DNA of 64,000 nucleotides from Croceibacter atlanticus HTCC2559. Lineage in GTDB: Bacteria; Bacteroidota; Bacteroidia; Flavobacteriales; Flavobacteriaceae. The stretch spans positions 558,001 through 622,000 of the forward strand of contig NC_014230.1 in the NCBI RefSeq assembly GCF_000196315.1, written 5' to 3'. Shown in pieces: positions 1-9,410 of this stretch; the first letter of the stretch is position 1; each line of letters begins with the position of its first letter. Both the position numbers and the translations under genes were made by a program. The notes below the pieces were generated by a model. It was given only the letters and a program-made list of their open reading frames with translations, did no database searches and had not been told where the DNA came from.

Positions 1-847
1 AGAAGGAAAAGGCACGTCATATTTAGGTATAAAAGCCGCAGAAGATCTAATTCAAAAAATAGATCTAGACCCAACAACAATAGACTTAGTTATTTTTGCA
101 ACAGCAACACCAGATATGCCAGTAGCATCTTCTGGAGCATATTTAGCTTCTCAAATAGGAGCTAAAAATGCCTTTTCTTATGATCTGCAAGCAGCTTGCT
201 CTAGCTTTCTATACGGTATGTCAACGGCTGCCAGTTATGTACAAAGTGGTCGCTACAAAAAAGTACTATTAGTAGGCGCAGATAAAATGTCTTCTATCAT
301 TGACTATACAGACAGAGCAACTTGCATAATTTTTGGAGACGGCGGTGGCGCAGTTTTGTTCGAGCCAAATGAAGATGGTTTAGGACTACAAGATGAAATT
401 TTAAGAAGTGACGGTATTGGTCGTGAATTTTTAAAAATAGATGCAGGCGGATCCATATTGCCAGCTAGCGAAGAAACTGTGGCAAACAAACAACATTTTG
501 TACAACAAGATGGCAAAACAGTATTTAAATTTGCTGTGTCAAACATGGCAGATGTAAGCGCAAGCATTATGGAGCGCAACAACCTAACAAATGAGGATGT
601 AAGCTGGTTAGTAGCACACCAAGCCAATAAAAGGATTATAGATGCTACTGCTAGAAGAATGAACCTAGATGAGTCTAAGGTTCTTATGAACATACAACGC
701 TATGGTAATACAACTTCAGCCACATTACCATTATTATTACACGATTACGAAAAAAAATTAAAGCGAGGTGACAACCTCATTTTCGCCTCTTTTGGAGGTG
801 GCTTTACTTGGGGTTCAATTTACCTCAAGTGGGCATATAATTCCTAA
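1..847 (+). CDS. fabH: 3-oxoacyl-ACP synthase III (FabH), 5' partial
   Basis: This is the condensing enzyme that starts fatty-acid synthesis by joining acetyl-CoA (or a branched primer) to malonyl-ACP. The reading frame is open from base 2, so the gene begins before the window and the first in-frame ATG at 116 is internal. The thiolase-fold catalytic triad is visible: Cys in QAACSSF (codon 197-199), His in VAHQANKR (617-619) and Asn in YGNTTSAT (707-709). The glycine-rich GDGGGAVLF and the C-terminal FASFGGGFTWG are also typical. accB follows after 34 bases and accC after that, which matches the usual Bacteroidota order and suggests one fatty-acid initiation operon. The identification is secure; the N-terminus is not visible. 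Confidence 0.96.
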   Translation, partial: EGKGTSYLGIKAAEDLIQKIDLDPTTIDLVIFATATPDMPVASSGAYLASQIGAKNAFSYDLQAACSSFLYGMSTAASYVQSGRYKKVLLVGADKMSSIIDYTDRATCIIFGDGGGAVLFEPNEDGLGLQDEILRSDGIGREFLKIDAGGSILPASEETVANKQHFVQQDGKTVFKFAVSNMADVSASIMERNNLTNEDVSWLVAHQANKRIIDATARRMNLDESKVLMNIQRYGNTTSATLPLLLHDYEKKLKRGDNLIFASFGGGFTWGSIYLKWAYNS

Positions 848-881
848 CAAAACTAAATAAACACCTAAACAACGTATCATT

Positions 882-1379
882 ATGGAGTTAAAGGACATTC
901 AGAATTTAATAAAATTCGTAGCCAAATCTGGCGCAAGCGAGGTAAAGCTCGAAATGGAAGATGTGAAAATCACCATTAAAACTGGTTCAGACGAAAAAGA
1001 AACTATCGTACAGCACATGCAAATGCCTGCACAAATGCCACAACAGATGGCTGCTGCACCTGCACCAGCACCAGCACAACCTGTAGCGCAAGCCGCGGCT
1101 GCTGCACCAGCTGATTCTAATAATGGAGATGACTCTAAGTATATTACTGTAAAGTCTCCAATTATTGGTACTTTTTATCGCAAACCATCTCCGGATAAAG
1201 ATCTTTTCTGTGAAGTAGGAGACTCTATCAAAGAAGGTGATGTACTTTGTATTATTGAAGCAATGAAGCTTTTCAATGAAATAGAAAGTGAAGTGTCAGG
1301 AAAAATCGTGAAAGTATTAGTAGACGATTCTTCTCCTGTAGAGTTTGATCAACCATTATTCTTGGTAGATCCTTCTTAA
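882..1379 (+). CDS. accB: Acetyl-CoA carboxylase biotin carboxyl carrier protein
   Basis: AccB carries the biotin that shuttles CO2 from biotin carboxylase to the carboxyltransferase in malonyl-CoA synthesis. The 165-residue protein has three parts: an N-terminal dimerisation segment (about residues 1-45), an Ala/Pro/Gln/Met-rich flexible linker (about 46-80) and a C-terminal biotinyl domain with the biotinylation motif EAMKL, whose Lys receives biotin. Length and layout match the family. It sits between fabH and accC, all on the plus strand with short gaps. The ATG at 882 is the first after the fabH stop and gives the expected N-terminus. Confidence 0.96.
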   Translation: MELKDIQNLIKFVAKSGASEVKLEMEDVKITIKTGSDEKETIVQHMQMPAQMPQQMAAAPAPAPAQPVAQAAAAAPADSNNGDDSKYITVKSPIIGTFYRKPSPDKDLFCEVGDSIKEGDVLCIIEAMKLFNEIESEVSGKIVKVLVDDSSPVEFDQPLFLVDPS

Positions 1380-1439
1380 TCACCTTTTGTTTTAATCTGA
1401 GTTGGTATGATTATATCAACTTCAAATGCTGAAACAGTT

Positions 1440-2783
1440 ATGTTCAAAAAAATTCTAATTGCCAATAGAGGCGAGATTGCATTACGTATTATACGTACTT
1501 GTAAAGAAATGGGTATAAGCACTGTTGCTGTTTATTCTACTGCAGATGCAGAAAGTTTGCACGTTAAGTTTGCAGACGAAGCTGTTTGTATAGGACCAGC
1601 ACCAAGTAACTTATCCTATTTAAAAATTCCAAATATTATTGCTGCCGCAGAAATAACAAATGCAGATGCTATTCATCCTGGATATGGTTTCTTGGCAGAA
1701 AATTCGAAGTTTTCTAAAATATGTGAAGAGCACGATATTAAGTTTATTGGTGCTTCTCCAGATATGATTGATAAAATGGGAGACAAAGCTTCTGCAAGAG
1801 CTACAATGCAAGCTGCAGGTGTGCCTTGTATTCCTGGATCAGATGGCCTTTTAAAAGATTTTGCAGAATGTAAGAAAGTTGCAAAAGACATGGGTTATCC
1901 AGTTATGCTTAAAGCTACTGCCGGTGGTGGTGGTAAAGGTATGCGTGCTGTATGGAAACCTGAAGACCTTGAAGATGCTTGGGATAGCGCAAGACAAGAA
2001 GCAGGCGCTGCCTTTGGTAACGATGGTATGTATATGGAAAAGCTTATTGAAGAGCCTAGACATATTGAAATACAAGTTGTTGGAGACAGTACAGGTAAAG
2101 CTTGTCACTTATCAGAAAGAGATTGTTCTGTACAACGCCGTCATCAAAAACTTACAGAAGAAACTCCTTCTCCATTTATGACAACTGCCCTTCGTAAAAA
2201 GATGGGTGAAGCTGCTGTAAAAGCTGCTGAGTATATTAAATATGAAGGTGCAGGTACTGTAGAGTTTTTAGTTGATAAGCATCGTAACTTCTACTTCATG
2301 GAGATGAATACCCGTATTCAAGTAGAGCACCCTATTACAGAACAAGTTATTGATTTTGATTTAATTAGGGAGCAAATCTTAGTTGCTGCTGGTGTGCCAA
2401 TTTCTGGTAAAAACTATACTCCTAAACTACACTCGATAGAGTGTCGTATAAATGCAGAAGATCCTTATAATGGATTTAGACCTTCTCCTGGCCGTATTGA
2501 GATACTTCACGCTCCAGGCGGACATGGAGTTCGCTTAGACACTCATGTTTATGCAGGTTATAGTATTCCTCCAAACTACGATTCTATGGTGGCAAAACTT
2601 ATTACAACGGCTCAAACAAGAGAAGAAGCTATTAATAAGATGAAGCGTGCTTTAGATGAGTTTGTAATCGAAGGCGTAAAAACAACTATTCCTTTTCATA
2701 GACAACTTATGGATCATCCAGATTATATTGCTGGAAATTATACTACTAAATTTATGGAAGACTTTAAAATGAAAGAAGAATAA
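1440..2783 (+). CDS. accC: Biotin carboxylase subunit of acetyl-CoA carboxylase
   Basis: AccC uses ATP and bicarbonate to carboxylate the biotin on AccB. Visible features are the N-terminal [14 protein letters not shown], the ATP-grasp glycine loop GGGGKGMR, the [14 protein letters not shown] segment and the [15 protein letters not shown] active-site motif. An earlier in-frame ATG at 1407 would add 11 residues. I prefer 1440 because [12 protein letters not shown] matches the family N-terminus and the resulting 447 residues equal the normal length. The gene ends the fabH-accB-accC run and is followed 28 bases later by a strong terminator. No carboxyltransferase (accA/accD) gene lies in the window. 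Confidence 0.96.
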   Translation: MFKKILIANRGEIALRIIRTCKEMGISTVAVYSTADAESLHVKFADEAVCIGPAPSNLSYLKIPNIIAAAEITNADAIHPGYGFLAENSKFSKICEEHDIKFIGASPDMIDKMGDKASARATMQAAGVPCIPGSDGLLKDFAECKKVAKDMGYPVMLKATAGGGGKGMRAVWKPEDLEDAWDSARQEAGAAFGNDGMYMEKLIEEPRHIEIQVVGDSTGKACHLSERDCSVQRRHQKLTEETPSPFMTTALRKKMGEAAVKAAEYIKYEGAGTVEFLVDKHRNFYFMEMNTRIQVEHPITEQVIDFDLIREQILVAAGVPISGKNYTPKLHSIECRINAEDPYNGFRPSPGRIEILHAPGGHGVRLDTHVYAGYSIPPNYDSMVAKLITTAQTREEAINKMKRALDEFVIEGVKTTIPFHRQLMDHPDYIAGNYTTKFMEDFKMKEE

Positions 2784-2811
2784 AACGTTAACTAACTAAC
2801 CAATGTTTTAA

Positions 2812-2837
2812 GGCCTCGATATCGAGGTCTTTTTTTT
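2812..2837 (+). terminator. Rho-independent terminator after accC
   Basis: A nine-pair inverted repeat (2812-2820 with 2821-2829, one G-U pair, central bases forming the loop) is followed at once by eight T residues. It closes the fabH-accB-accC transcript. Confidence 0.85.
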
Positions 2838-2906
2838 GCTTTATATTAAACGTAAAATTATTAGATATTTTAGTGGATTTATGGAACAATAAGTATCTTA
2901 CAATAT

Positions 2907-4037
2907 ATGGAAATACTTAATTCAAAAAGCTATTGGGATAGGCAAACCTGGTTTACAACCAACGATTTTATTATAATTGGAAGTGGTATTGTTGGTATAA
3001 ATACTGCATTAACACTTCGTGAAAAATTTCCAAAAGCAACTATTACTATATTAGAACGCGGCCCTTGGCCACAAGGTGCCAGCACCAAAAATGCTGGCTT
3101 TGCTTGTTTAGGTAGCATCTCTGAATTACTGAAAGATTTTAAAACACACTCTTCTGAAGATATTTTTAAACTAGTTGAGAAGCGTGTTTTAGGGTTAGAA
3201 AGACTTCGTAACATAGTGGGAGATGATCACTTAGAATACAAACAGCTTGGTGGCTATGAAGTTTTTCTTAGAAAACACAAGGCGCTTTTAGAAAAAAGCC
3301 TAGATCATCTCAATGAGATAAATGACTTACTATACTCATTATATAAAGCACCTCTGTTTTCTGTTACTGAAAACACATTTGGATTTTCTGGAATAAATTC
3401 AAAACTTATAGTAAATGCTTTTGAAGGCCAACTTAATACTGGTAAAATGATGCAGGCGCTTATCAATAAAACACAAGATGCCAATATTACTATATTAAAC
3501 AATTGTAATGTTAATGAATATGTGGAACAACACACTAATGTGCTTTTACAAACTAATTTAGGTGACTTTAAAACAAAAACATTGCTAATTGCTACTAACG
3601 GGTTTTCTGAGCAACTTAAGATCTCTAATGTAAAACCTGGAAGAGCTCAAGTAATAATCACTAAGCCAATTAAGAACTTAAATATAAAAGGTACATTTCA
3701 TATAGATGAGGGCTATTTTTACTTTAGAAATGTGGGTAACCGGTTATTATTTGGAGGTGGAAGAAACCTAGCACTAAAAGAAGAAGAGACCACTAATTTT
3801 GGAGAAACAGAATTAATACAAAGTACATTAGACACGTATTTAAAATCACACATATTACCAAAAACTCCTTACGAAATAGACATGCGGTGGAGCGGAATAT
3901 TAGGTGTAGGAAATCAAAAAAAGCCTATTTTAAAAAAAGTATCTAAAAATGTTTACTGCGGTGTCCGTTTAGGTGGTATGGGTGTTGCTATAGGAAGTCT
4001 TGTAGGTAAAGATTTAGCAAATTTAGCAACAGAATGA
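2907..4037 (+). CDS. FAD-dependent oxidoreductase, DAO (D-amino-acid oxidase-like) family
   Basis: The 376-residue protein has an N-terminal dinucleotide-binding fold (FIIIGSGIVGINTA, residues 21-34) followed by ERGPWPQGASTKNAGFAC. This is the arrangement of DAO/glycine-oxidase-like flavoproteins that oxidise amines or amino acids. The C-terminal GVRLGGMGVAIGSLVGK is the second FAD-contacting stretch. There is no signal peptide, so it is expected in the cytoplasm. Its stop codon overlaps the mtgA start by four bases (ATGA), so the two are probably translated together although no functional link is obvious. The substrate cannot be inferred from the sequence. Confidence 0.8.
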   Translation: MEILNSKSYWDRQTWFTTNDFIIIGSGIVGINTALTLREKFPKATITILERGPWPQGASTKNAGFACLGSISELLKDFKTHSSEDIFKLVEKRVLGLERLRNIVGDDHLEYKQLGGYEVFLRKHKALLEKSLDHLNEINDLLYSLYKAPLFSVTENTFGFSGINSKLIVNAFEGQLNTGKMMQALINKTQDANITILNNCNVNEYVEQHTNVLLQTNLGDFKTKTLLIATNGFSEQLKISNVKPGRAQVIITKPIKNLNIKGTFHIDEGYFYFRNVGNRLLFGGGRNLALKEEETTNFGETELIQSTLDTYLKSHILPKTPYEIDMRWSGILGVGNQKKPILKKVSKNVYCGVRLGGMGVAIGSLVGKDLANLATE

Positions 4038-4732
4038 TAAAACGTATTTTTAAATTTTTTGGTAAAATTCTACTTTGGTTTTTTGCAATGAGTATTATTT
4101 GGGTTGCCCTACTCAAATTCATACCTGTTTATATTACTCCATTAATGGTTATCAGGTATTTTGAAAATAATGAACAAAATAAATGGACTCATAAGTGGGT
4201 GCCGTTAAAAGATATATCTAAAAACCTTCAGCTTGCGGTTATTTGTTCAGAAGATCAAAAGTTTGTGTATCATAATGGATTTGATACCAAAGCAATTGAA
4301 AAGGCATATGAAGCTAATCAAAAAGGAAAAAAACTACGCGGTGCAAGCACCATTTCTCAGCAAACTGCTAAAAATGTGTTTTTATGGCCACAACGAAGTT
4401 GGACGAGAAAAGGACTCGAGGTTTATTTCACGTTTTTAATTGAGCTTATTTGGGATAAAGAACGCATTCTAGAGGTGTACTTAAATAGTATTGAAATGGG
4501 AGATTCTGTTTACGGAGCTTCTGCAGCAAGTATGTATTGGTTTGGAAAATCTGCTGCTACATTAAGTATAGATGAAGCAGCTGCAATTGCTGCAATTTTA
4601 CCTAACCCAAGACGCTATAGAGCCAACCCTTCATCACCATATGTACAAAGACAAAAAGCCTGGATAAGACAACAAATGTATTATTATGGACCGTTGATTT
4701 TAACTAAAACCAGTACTGAAACTAAAAAATAA
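4034..4732 (+). CDS. mtgA: Monofunctional peptidoglycan transglycosylase
   Basis: A GT51 enzyme that polymerises glycan strands from lipid II at the outer face of the inner membrane. The 232-residue protein has one N-terminal membrane anchor (about residues 8-35). The GT51 motifs follow in order: SEDQKFVYHNGFD with the catalytic Glu (E73), GASTISQQTAKN, KERILEVYLNSIEMG with the second Glu, and YGASAASMYWFGK. There is no transpeptidase domain, which separates it from bifunctional PBP1 enzymes. The start overlaps the preceding oxidoreductase stop by four bases. Confidence 0.93.
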   Translation: MIKRIFKFFGKILLWFFAMSIIWVALLKFIPVYITPLMVIRYFENNEQNKWTHKWVPLKDISKNLQLAVICSEDQKFVYHNGFDTKAIEKAYEANQKGKKLRGASTISQQTAKNVFLWPQRSWTRKGLEVYFTFLIELIWDKERILEVYLNSIEMGDSVYGASAASMYWFGKSAATLSIDEAAAIAAILPNPRRYRANPSSPYVQRQKAWIRQQMYYYGPLILTKTSTETKK

Positions 4733-4774
4733 ATCTGGTTTAATTTTTGAAGTAATTGCTATAAAAAAGCTGTA

Positions 4775-5266
4775 ATGTCTTTACATATAAATAGCAAATC
4801 TGTGAACACCTCTATGCGAGGAAATAAAAGCAAGCATACCAAACCAGAATTACTTTTAAGAAAAGCATTATGGGCATCAGGACTAAGAGGTTATAGATTA
4901 CATTTTAAAAAATTAGCAGGTTCTCCAGATATTGTTTTTTCAACCAAAAAAATCGCCATATTTGTAAATGGTTGTTTTTGGCACAGGTGCCCTAAGTGCA
5001 ACCTAAATCTTCCCAAAACTAACACTGAATTTTGGAAAGATAAGTTTGATACTAATATGAAACGAGACCAGAATAATTACGTAACATTAATAAGGTCTAA
5101 TTGGACCGTTCTCACTATTTGGGAGTGTGACATCAAGAAAAATTTAAAAGAGCAAGTACTTAAAATTGAATCTTTAATAAAAGATGTAAATGCTTACTCT
5201 ATTACCACTAACGAACCACTGCAATTAGCTGCAGAAGACCTTTTAACCTATGGCTATAACATCTGA
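4775..5266 (+). CDS. vsr: Very short patch repair (Vsr) endonuclease
   Basis: Vsr nicks DNA next to T:G mismatches that arise when 5-methylcytosine deaminates. The 163-residue protein has the catalytic Asp in GSPDIVF (D52), the zinc and active-site cluster FVNGCFWHRCPKC (C67, H70, C72, C75), the EFWKDK segment, and WECD with the last zinc Cys (C118). Vsr usually sits beside a cytosine-C5 methyltransferase. None is present here, so this copy is an orphan within the window. The 3' end overlaps the next gene by 17 bases, which suggests co-translation with the GreA/B-like protein. Confidence 0.9.
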   Translation: MSLHINSKSVNTSMRGNKSKHTKPELLLRKALWASGLRGYRLHFKKLAGSPDIVFSTKKIAIFVNGCFWHRCPKCNLNLPKTNTEFWKDKFDTNMKRDQNNYVTLIRSNWTVLTIWECDIKKNLKEQVLKIESLIKDVNAYSITTNEPLQLAAEDLLTYGYNI

Positions 5267-5717
5267 ATTTAAAATTAAATTACTTTCCCATTGTGAATCT
5301 TTAGTATCTACCAAACTAGAAAAGATTAAACACGCTATAGCAGATATTGTAGAATCTTTAGAGTCTGAAACAAAGAGTACTGCTGGAGACAAACACGAGA
5401 CAGATAGAGCCATGATGGATATTGAACGTGAACAACTTGGAGCTCGTTTAGATGTTGCAGAACAACAATATCAAATTCTTAAAAATATTAGACAACGTGA
5501 TATTAAACCTTCTAAAAACATTCATATAGGAAGTTTAGTAAAAACCACTAAAGCTATATACTACATTGCTGTTTCTGTAGGTGCTATTACCTTAGATAAC
5601 GAAACAGTTTATGTCATTTCAAAAGAATCTCCTATTGGTATGCTTCTTATGAATAAGACTGAGAAAGACACTTTTGAGTTTAATGGTGAAACCATGACTA
5701 TTAAAAGCGTTTACTAA
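5250..5717 (+). CDS. GreA/GreB C-terminal-like protein
   Basis: The 155-residue protein has a helical N-terminal half rich in charged residues (about 1-90, coiled-coil-like) and a C-terminal half with VYVISKESPIGMLLMNK followed by EFNGETMTI. That segment resembles the FKBP-like domain of GreA/GreB elongation factors (ISxxSPLGxALxGK followed by a short beta strand). The charged Glu/Asp tip of the coiled coil is not clear, so transcript-cleavage activity should not be assumed. Similar flavobacterial proteins are, as I recall, sometimes mislabelled as 3-oxoacyl-ACP synthases; nothing here supports that. It overlaps vsr upstream and meets the ABC ATPase tail to tail with a four-base overlap. Confidence 0.6.
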   Translation: MAITSEFKIKLLSHCESLVSTKLEKIKHAIADIVESLESETKSTAGDKHETDRAMMDIEREQLGARLDVAEQQYQILKNIRQRDIKPSKNIHIGSLVKTTKAIYYIAVSVGAITLDNETVYVISKESPIGMLLMNKTEKDTFEFNGETMTIKSVY

Positions 5718-6628
5718 CGATCATTAAAATTTATAAGTATTTCTGTATGTATTGGTAGTGCAGTATTGTGTTTTAAAAGCAAATTATCATTATTAAATAC
5801 AGCTTCAATTAACCAAAAATCACCTTTAAAATAAGATTGCTTTACAGTTGCCTTGTGTTTCCCTAATTCTTCAACCGTAATTTGATAAGGGTAATAAACT
5901 TGTTGTTTGTATTTAAAAACATCATCAAAAAAAGAGCAAACATATAAATCTTGGGATGTTTTGTAAATAGTTTCAGGCGTGTCTTGTGCAACAAATTTAC
6001 CGTCTTTCATTACCAAGATTCTATCAGAAAATGATAATGCCTCTTCACTTACATGTGTTGCTGTAATACAAGAGATTTGTTTGTCTTTTAAATACTTATA
6101 CAACCGCCTACGAAGCTTATTTTTTCTAAAGTTATCAATATGACTAAACGGTTCGTCTAACAAAAGTAGTTCTGGTTCTTTAGCTAGAGCTCTTGCTAGT
6201 GCAACACGTTGCTGTTGACCTCCACTTAATGTTTTAACTTTTTTAGTTTTAAATGAAGTCATTTCTACAACTTCTAAAAGTTCTGCAATACGTTCTTTTC
6301 TAAAAGACATATCTAAACGGGACAAGTGCTTACCAATGTTATCCTCTACAGTTGTATAAGGCATCAAATTAAAGTCTTGTGATACATATTTTATAAAAGG
6401 TTCTCCAGGTACAAGATTAAAATTTGGACCTAGCAGCTTCTTATTATTCCAATAAATCTCTCCTGCCTTAAGTTGAAGCGTTCCATACACAAGTTCCAGC
6501 AATGTACTTTTACCACATCCACTTTCTCCTAAAATAGAAATATGTTCACCTTTAGTAAGCTTAAAGTTTATAGCTTTTAAAACAGGTGTTTTAGCATATT
6601 TAAAGGCTTGTATATTTACGTTTAGCAT
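5714..6628 (-). CDS. ABC transporter ATP-binding protein
   Basis: A complete ABC ATPase: Walker A GESGCGKST (34-42), Q-loop YVSQDF (Gln84), signature LSGGQQQRVALARAL (134-148), Walker B LLLLDEP with catalytic Glu159, and the switch His in ATHVSEE (His192). The 304-residue length leaves a C-terminal extension of about 70 residues that could be a regulatory (TOBE-like) domain, as in the CysA/PotA importer class. No permease or binding protein gene is adjacent, so the substrate is unknown. The start lies only a few bases past the terminator of the preceding minus-strand gene, so its promoter must overlap that hairpin. Confidence 0.88.
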   Translation of the reverse strand: MLNVNIQAFKYAKTPVLKAINFKLTKGEHISILGESGCGKSTLLELVYGTLQLKAGEIYWNNKKLLGPNFNLVPGEPFIKYVSQDFNLMPYTTVEDNIGKHLSRLDMSFRKERIAELLEVVEMTSFKTKKVKTLSGGQQQRVALARALAKEPELLLLDEPFSHIDNFRKNKLRRRLYKYLKDKQISCITATHVSEEALSFSDRILVMKDGKFVAQDTPETIYKTSQDLYVCSFFDDVFKYKQQVYYPYQITVEELGKHKATVKQSYFKGDFWLIEAVFNNDNLLLKHNTALPIHTEILINFNDR

Positions 6629-6633
6629 AATGC

Positions 6634-6668
6634 AAAAATAAACCTGTTAGATTATTCTCTAACAGGTT
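6634..6668 (-). terminator. Terminator of the prolyl oligopeptidase gene
   Basis: An 11-base perfect inverted repeat (6641-6651 and 6658-6668, six-base loop). On the minus strand it is followed by TATTTTTG. It ends the 6692-8851 transcript immediately before the ABC ATPase start. Confidence 0.75.
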
Positions 6669-6691
6669 ATAAATTATATTTAGAAATTATC

Positions 6692-8851
6692 TTAGTCTTT
6701 AAATTGTTTCTTTACCGGCAACTCATCATAACCCATATTGTAAAGCGTAAAACCAAAAATATCTGCGTACTGCTCTATAGTTTTACTTACTGGTGTTCCT
6801 GCACCATGGCCAGCATTAGTTTCAATTCTAATTAATGTAGGAGCATTTCCAGCTTGTTTATCTTGCAACTCTGCAGCATACTTAAAACTATGCGCTGGTA
6901 CTACGCGATCATCATGATCTCCAGTAGTTACCATTGTAGCAGGATAAGAAACACCTTCTTTTACATTGTGTACTGGCGAGTATCCTTTTAGGTATTGAAA
7001 CATTTCATCGGAATCTTCTGCCGTTCCATAATCATATGCCCAACCTGCACCTGCTGTAAAGGTATGATAGCGTAACATATCCATCACGCCTACTGCAGGC
7101 AATGCTACTTGCATTAAATCTGGTCGTTGTGTCATCGTGGCTCCGACTAATAATCCACCATTTGAACCGCCTCTAATTGCCAAATATTCTTTTGATGTGT
7201 AGTTCTTCTCAATTAAATATTCTGCCGCAGCTATAAAGTCATTAAATACATTTTGCTTTTGTAGTTTAGTACCAGCATCATGCCAAGCTTTACCGTATTC
7301 TCCACCACCGCGCAAATTAGGAACTGCATAAATTCCACCTTGCTCCATCCACACAGCGTTTGCTATACTAAAACTTGGTGTTAAACTTATATTGAAACCT
7401 CCATAACCATATAGTATCGTAGGGTTCTTACCATTAAGCTCTGTCCCTTTTTTATAGGTTATAATCATGGGTATTTTTGTACCATCTTTAGAGTTAAAGA
7501 ACACCTGTTCACTCTTATAATGGTCTGGATTAAAATCTATTTCTGGTTTTACATATAGCTCTGAATTACCATCTTCAATATCATACTTATATATGCTGCC
7601 TGGTGTTACATAATTTGTAAAAGAGAAATACAGTTCTTTATCTTCTTTTTTAGCACCAAAGCCACCAACTGTTCCAACTCCTGGAAGTTTAACTTCACGT
7701 ATTAATTTACCAGCATAATCGTATTGTTTTACTTCGCTTACAGCATCTACCATATATTCTGCAAAGAAGTAGCCACCAGCTTTACTAGGACTAAGCACAT
7801 GTTCTGTTTCTGGAATGAAATCTACCCAATTTTCTGGTGATGGGTTTTCAGCATCAACCGTCACAATTTTTTTATTAGGTGCATTTAGGTTTGTTACAAT
7901 ATATAGTTTACTGCCTTCATTTTCTATAACGTATGAATCTGTTTCGTAGCCAGAAATTATAGTTTTAAAATCTGAATTTGGCTTGGTAAGGTCTTTTATT
8001 CTTAAATCGTTTCCTGAGGTTGATACACTTCCTGAAACAATTAAATACTTACCATCTTCTGTTACACTGCCACCAACATATCTTCTTTTTTCTTCTTGTG
8101 TTCCTCCAAAAATAAGTTTATCCTCTTTTTGAGAGGTTCCTAGCTTGTGATAATATAGTTTATGCTGGTCTGTTTTTGCAGACAACTCACTGCCTTTAGG
8201 TTTGTCATAACTTGAATAATAAAATCCTTCATTCACGTTCCAAGACACACCACTAAATTTAATATCCTGTAAAGTATCTTCAACACGTTCCAAGGTTTCT
8301 GCATCTACAACAATTACTTTTCTCCAATCACTACCGCCTTCAGAAATTGAATAAGCTGCTTTACTTCCATCTTTAGAAAAGTTTAATCCTCCTAATGATG
8401 TTGTACCGTCTTCACTAAACTTATTTGGATCCAGGAATACTTTAGCATTTTCAGGGCTTTCGGTAGATTTATACCTATAAATCACACTTTGGTTTTGCAA
8501 CCCATTGTTTTTAAAATAGTAGGTATACTCACCTTCTTTAAAGGGTGATCCCAACTTTTCATAATTCCACAGTTCGGTTAATCTGTTTTTAAGATCTTCT
8601 CTAAAAGGAATTTTGTCTAAATATCCAAATGTAGCTTGGTTTTGAGCTTTCACCCAATCTTCGGTTTCTTTACTGCGATCATCTTCTAACCAGCGATATG
8701 GGTCTTTCACCTCATTACCAAAATATACATCTACGGTATCTACTTTCTTTGTTTCGGGGTATGTCACTGCTATGGTTCTATCGGTTTTAGTCTCTGTTTT
8801 ACAGCTAAATATTGTTGCTGCAGTTATTGTTACAAGGATGAGTTGTTTCAT
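6692..8851 (-). CDS. Prolyl oligopeptidase family serine peptidase (lipoprotein)
   Basis: An S9A prolyl endopeptidase that cleaves short peptides after proline. The 719-residue protein starts with a lipoprotein signal peptide ending in IFSC (lipobox Cys17), so it is exported and lipid-anchored. The N-terminal beta-propeller is followed by the alpha/beta-hydrolase domain with nucleophile GGSNGG (Ser about 563), Asp in [12 protein letters not shown] and His in NAGHGAG. The N-terminal [10 protein letters not shown] motif is typical of the family. It forms its own unit, with a terminator downstream and another in the gap upstream. Confidence 0.95.
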   Translation of the reverse strand: MKQLILVTITAATIFSCKTETKTDRTIAVTYPETKKVDTVDVYFGNEVKDPYRWLEDDRSKETEDWVKAQNQATFGYLDKIPFREDLKNRLTELWNYEKLGSPFKEGEYTYYFKNNGLQNQSVIYRYKSTESPENAKVFLDPNKFSEDGTTSLGGLNFSKDGSKAAYSISEGGSDWRKVIVVDAETLERVEDTLQDIKFSGVSWNVNEGFYYSSYDKPKGSELSAKTDQHKLYYHKLGTSQKEDKLIFGGTQEEKRRYVGGSVTEDGKYLIVSGSVSTSGNDLRIKDLTKPNSDFKTIISGYETDSYVIENEGSKLYIVTNLNAPNKKIVTVDAENPSPENWVDFIPETEHVLSPSKAGGYFFAEYMVDAVSEVKQYDYAGKLIREVKLPGVGTVGGFGAKKEDKELYFSFTNYVTPGSIYKYDIEDGNSELYVKPEIDFNPDHYKSEQVFFNSKDGTKIPMIITYKKGTELNGKNPTILYGYGGFNISLTPSFSIANAVWMEQGGIYAVPNLRGGGEYGKAWHDAGTKLQKQNVFNDFIAAAEYLIEKNYTSKEYLAIRGGSNGGLLVGATMTQRPDLMQVALPAVGVMDMLRYHTFTAGAGWAYDYGTAEDSDEMFQYLKGYSPVHNVKEGVSYPATMVTTGDHDDRVVPAHSFKYAAELQDKQAGNAPTLIRIETNAGHGAGTPVSKTIEQYADIFGFTLYNMGYDELPVKKQFKD

Positions 8852-8886
8852 TAGTGTGAGTTTAATTCAGCATAAAAATACAAATT

Positions 8887-8920
8887 AAAAAAAGCCTCTT
8901 AATTTTGATTAAGAGGCTTT
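8887..8920 (-). terminator. Terminator of the first DoxX gene
   Basis: A 13-base perfect inverted repeat (8891-8903 and 8908-8920, four-base loop) with a run of seven A on the plus strand at 8887-8893, which is the T tract for minus-strand transcription. Confidence 0.85.
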
Positions 8921-8937
8921 TAACACATATATACTAT

Positions 8938-9312
8938 TTATGCAAATAGTGGTCTAAACTTAGACCAATGTTTATATATAAGTATTCCATTTAAAATAGC
9001 AACAATTAATGCGCCTCCTATTCCTGGTAAATCAAGAAAAAGGTGGAATAACAATATGTTTACAGAGATTGGCGCTAGAAGAACCAATGCAAAAGGTGTC
9101 CATTTATTAATTAATAATAAGATCCCAATAAAAATTTCGATTGCACCTACTACTGGCAATACATAACCTGTTGCTGCAAGCTCTGTCATAAACTCTGCTG
9201 CGCTTGGAGGTAACTCTGGCATTGGCAAAAGCTTTAAAAATTTATTAAGCCCAAAAACAAGTAACATTAGTGCTAATAGATAGCGTACAATTTTAGTAAA
9301 GGTTGAATTCAT
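8938..9312 (-). CDS. DoxX family membrane protein
   Basis: A 124-residue protein with four hydrophobic segments and the opening RYLLALMLLVFGLNKF typical of DoxX-like proteins. These small inner-membrane proteins are often tied to redox or stress functions but have poorly defined biochemistry. It is followed by a terminator, and a second terminator separates it from the next DoxX gene upstream, so the two tandem paralogues seem to be transcribed independently. The two share the FGLNKF, LLxPISxNIxLFH and LNxxLxYKH blocks but are clearly diverged. Confidence 0.8.
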   Translation of the reverse strand: MNSTFTKIVRYLLALMLLVFGLNKFLKLLPMPELPPSAAEFMTELAATGYVLPVVGAIEIFIGILLLINKWTPFALVLLAPISVNILLFHLFLDLPGIGGALIVAILNGILIYKHWSKFRPLFA

Positions 9313-9350
9313 AAATTATTAATTTGGTGGTTAGTTCTTTTAAAGATATA

Positions 9351-9381
9351 AAAAAATCCTCAAGCTTTATGCCTGAGGATT
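9351..9381 (-). terminator. Terminator of the second DoxX gene
   Basis: An eight-base inverted repeat (9355-9362 and 9374-9381) preceded on the plus strand by six A (9351-9356), forming the T tract for minus-strand transcription. Confidence 0.7.
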
Positions 9382-9410
9382 AACCTCTTAATTATTTATG
9401 AATTTACTTA

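Noticed and set aside
1861-2181. 106-codon frame inside accC on the plus strand
   Set aside because: Out-of-frame shadow of accC; composition is unlike a real protein and it lies wholly within a conserved enzyme gene.
4775-5717. Restriction-modification or defence island around vsr
   Set aside because: No methyltransferase, restriction enzyme, integrase or repeat is nearby, and flanking genes are ordinary housekeeping genes.
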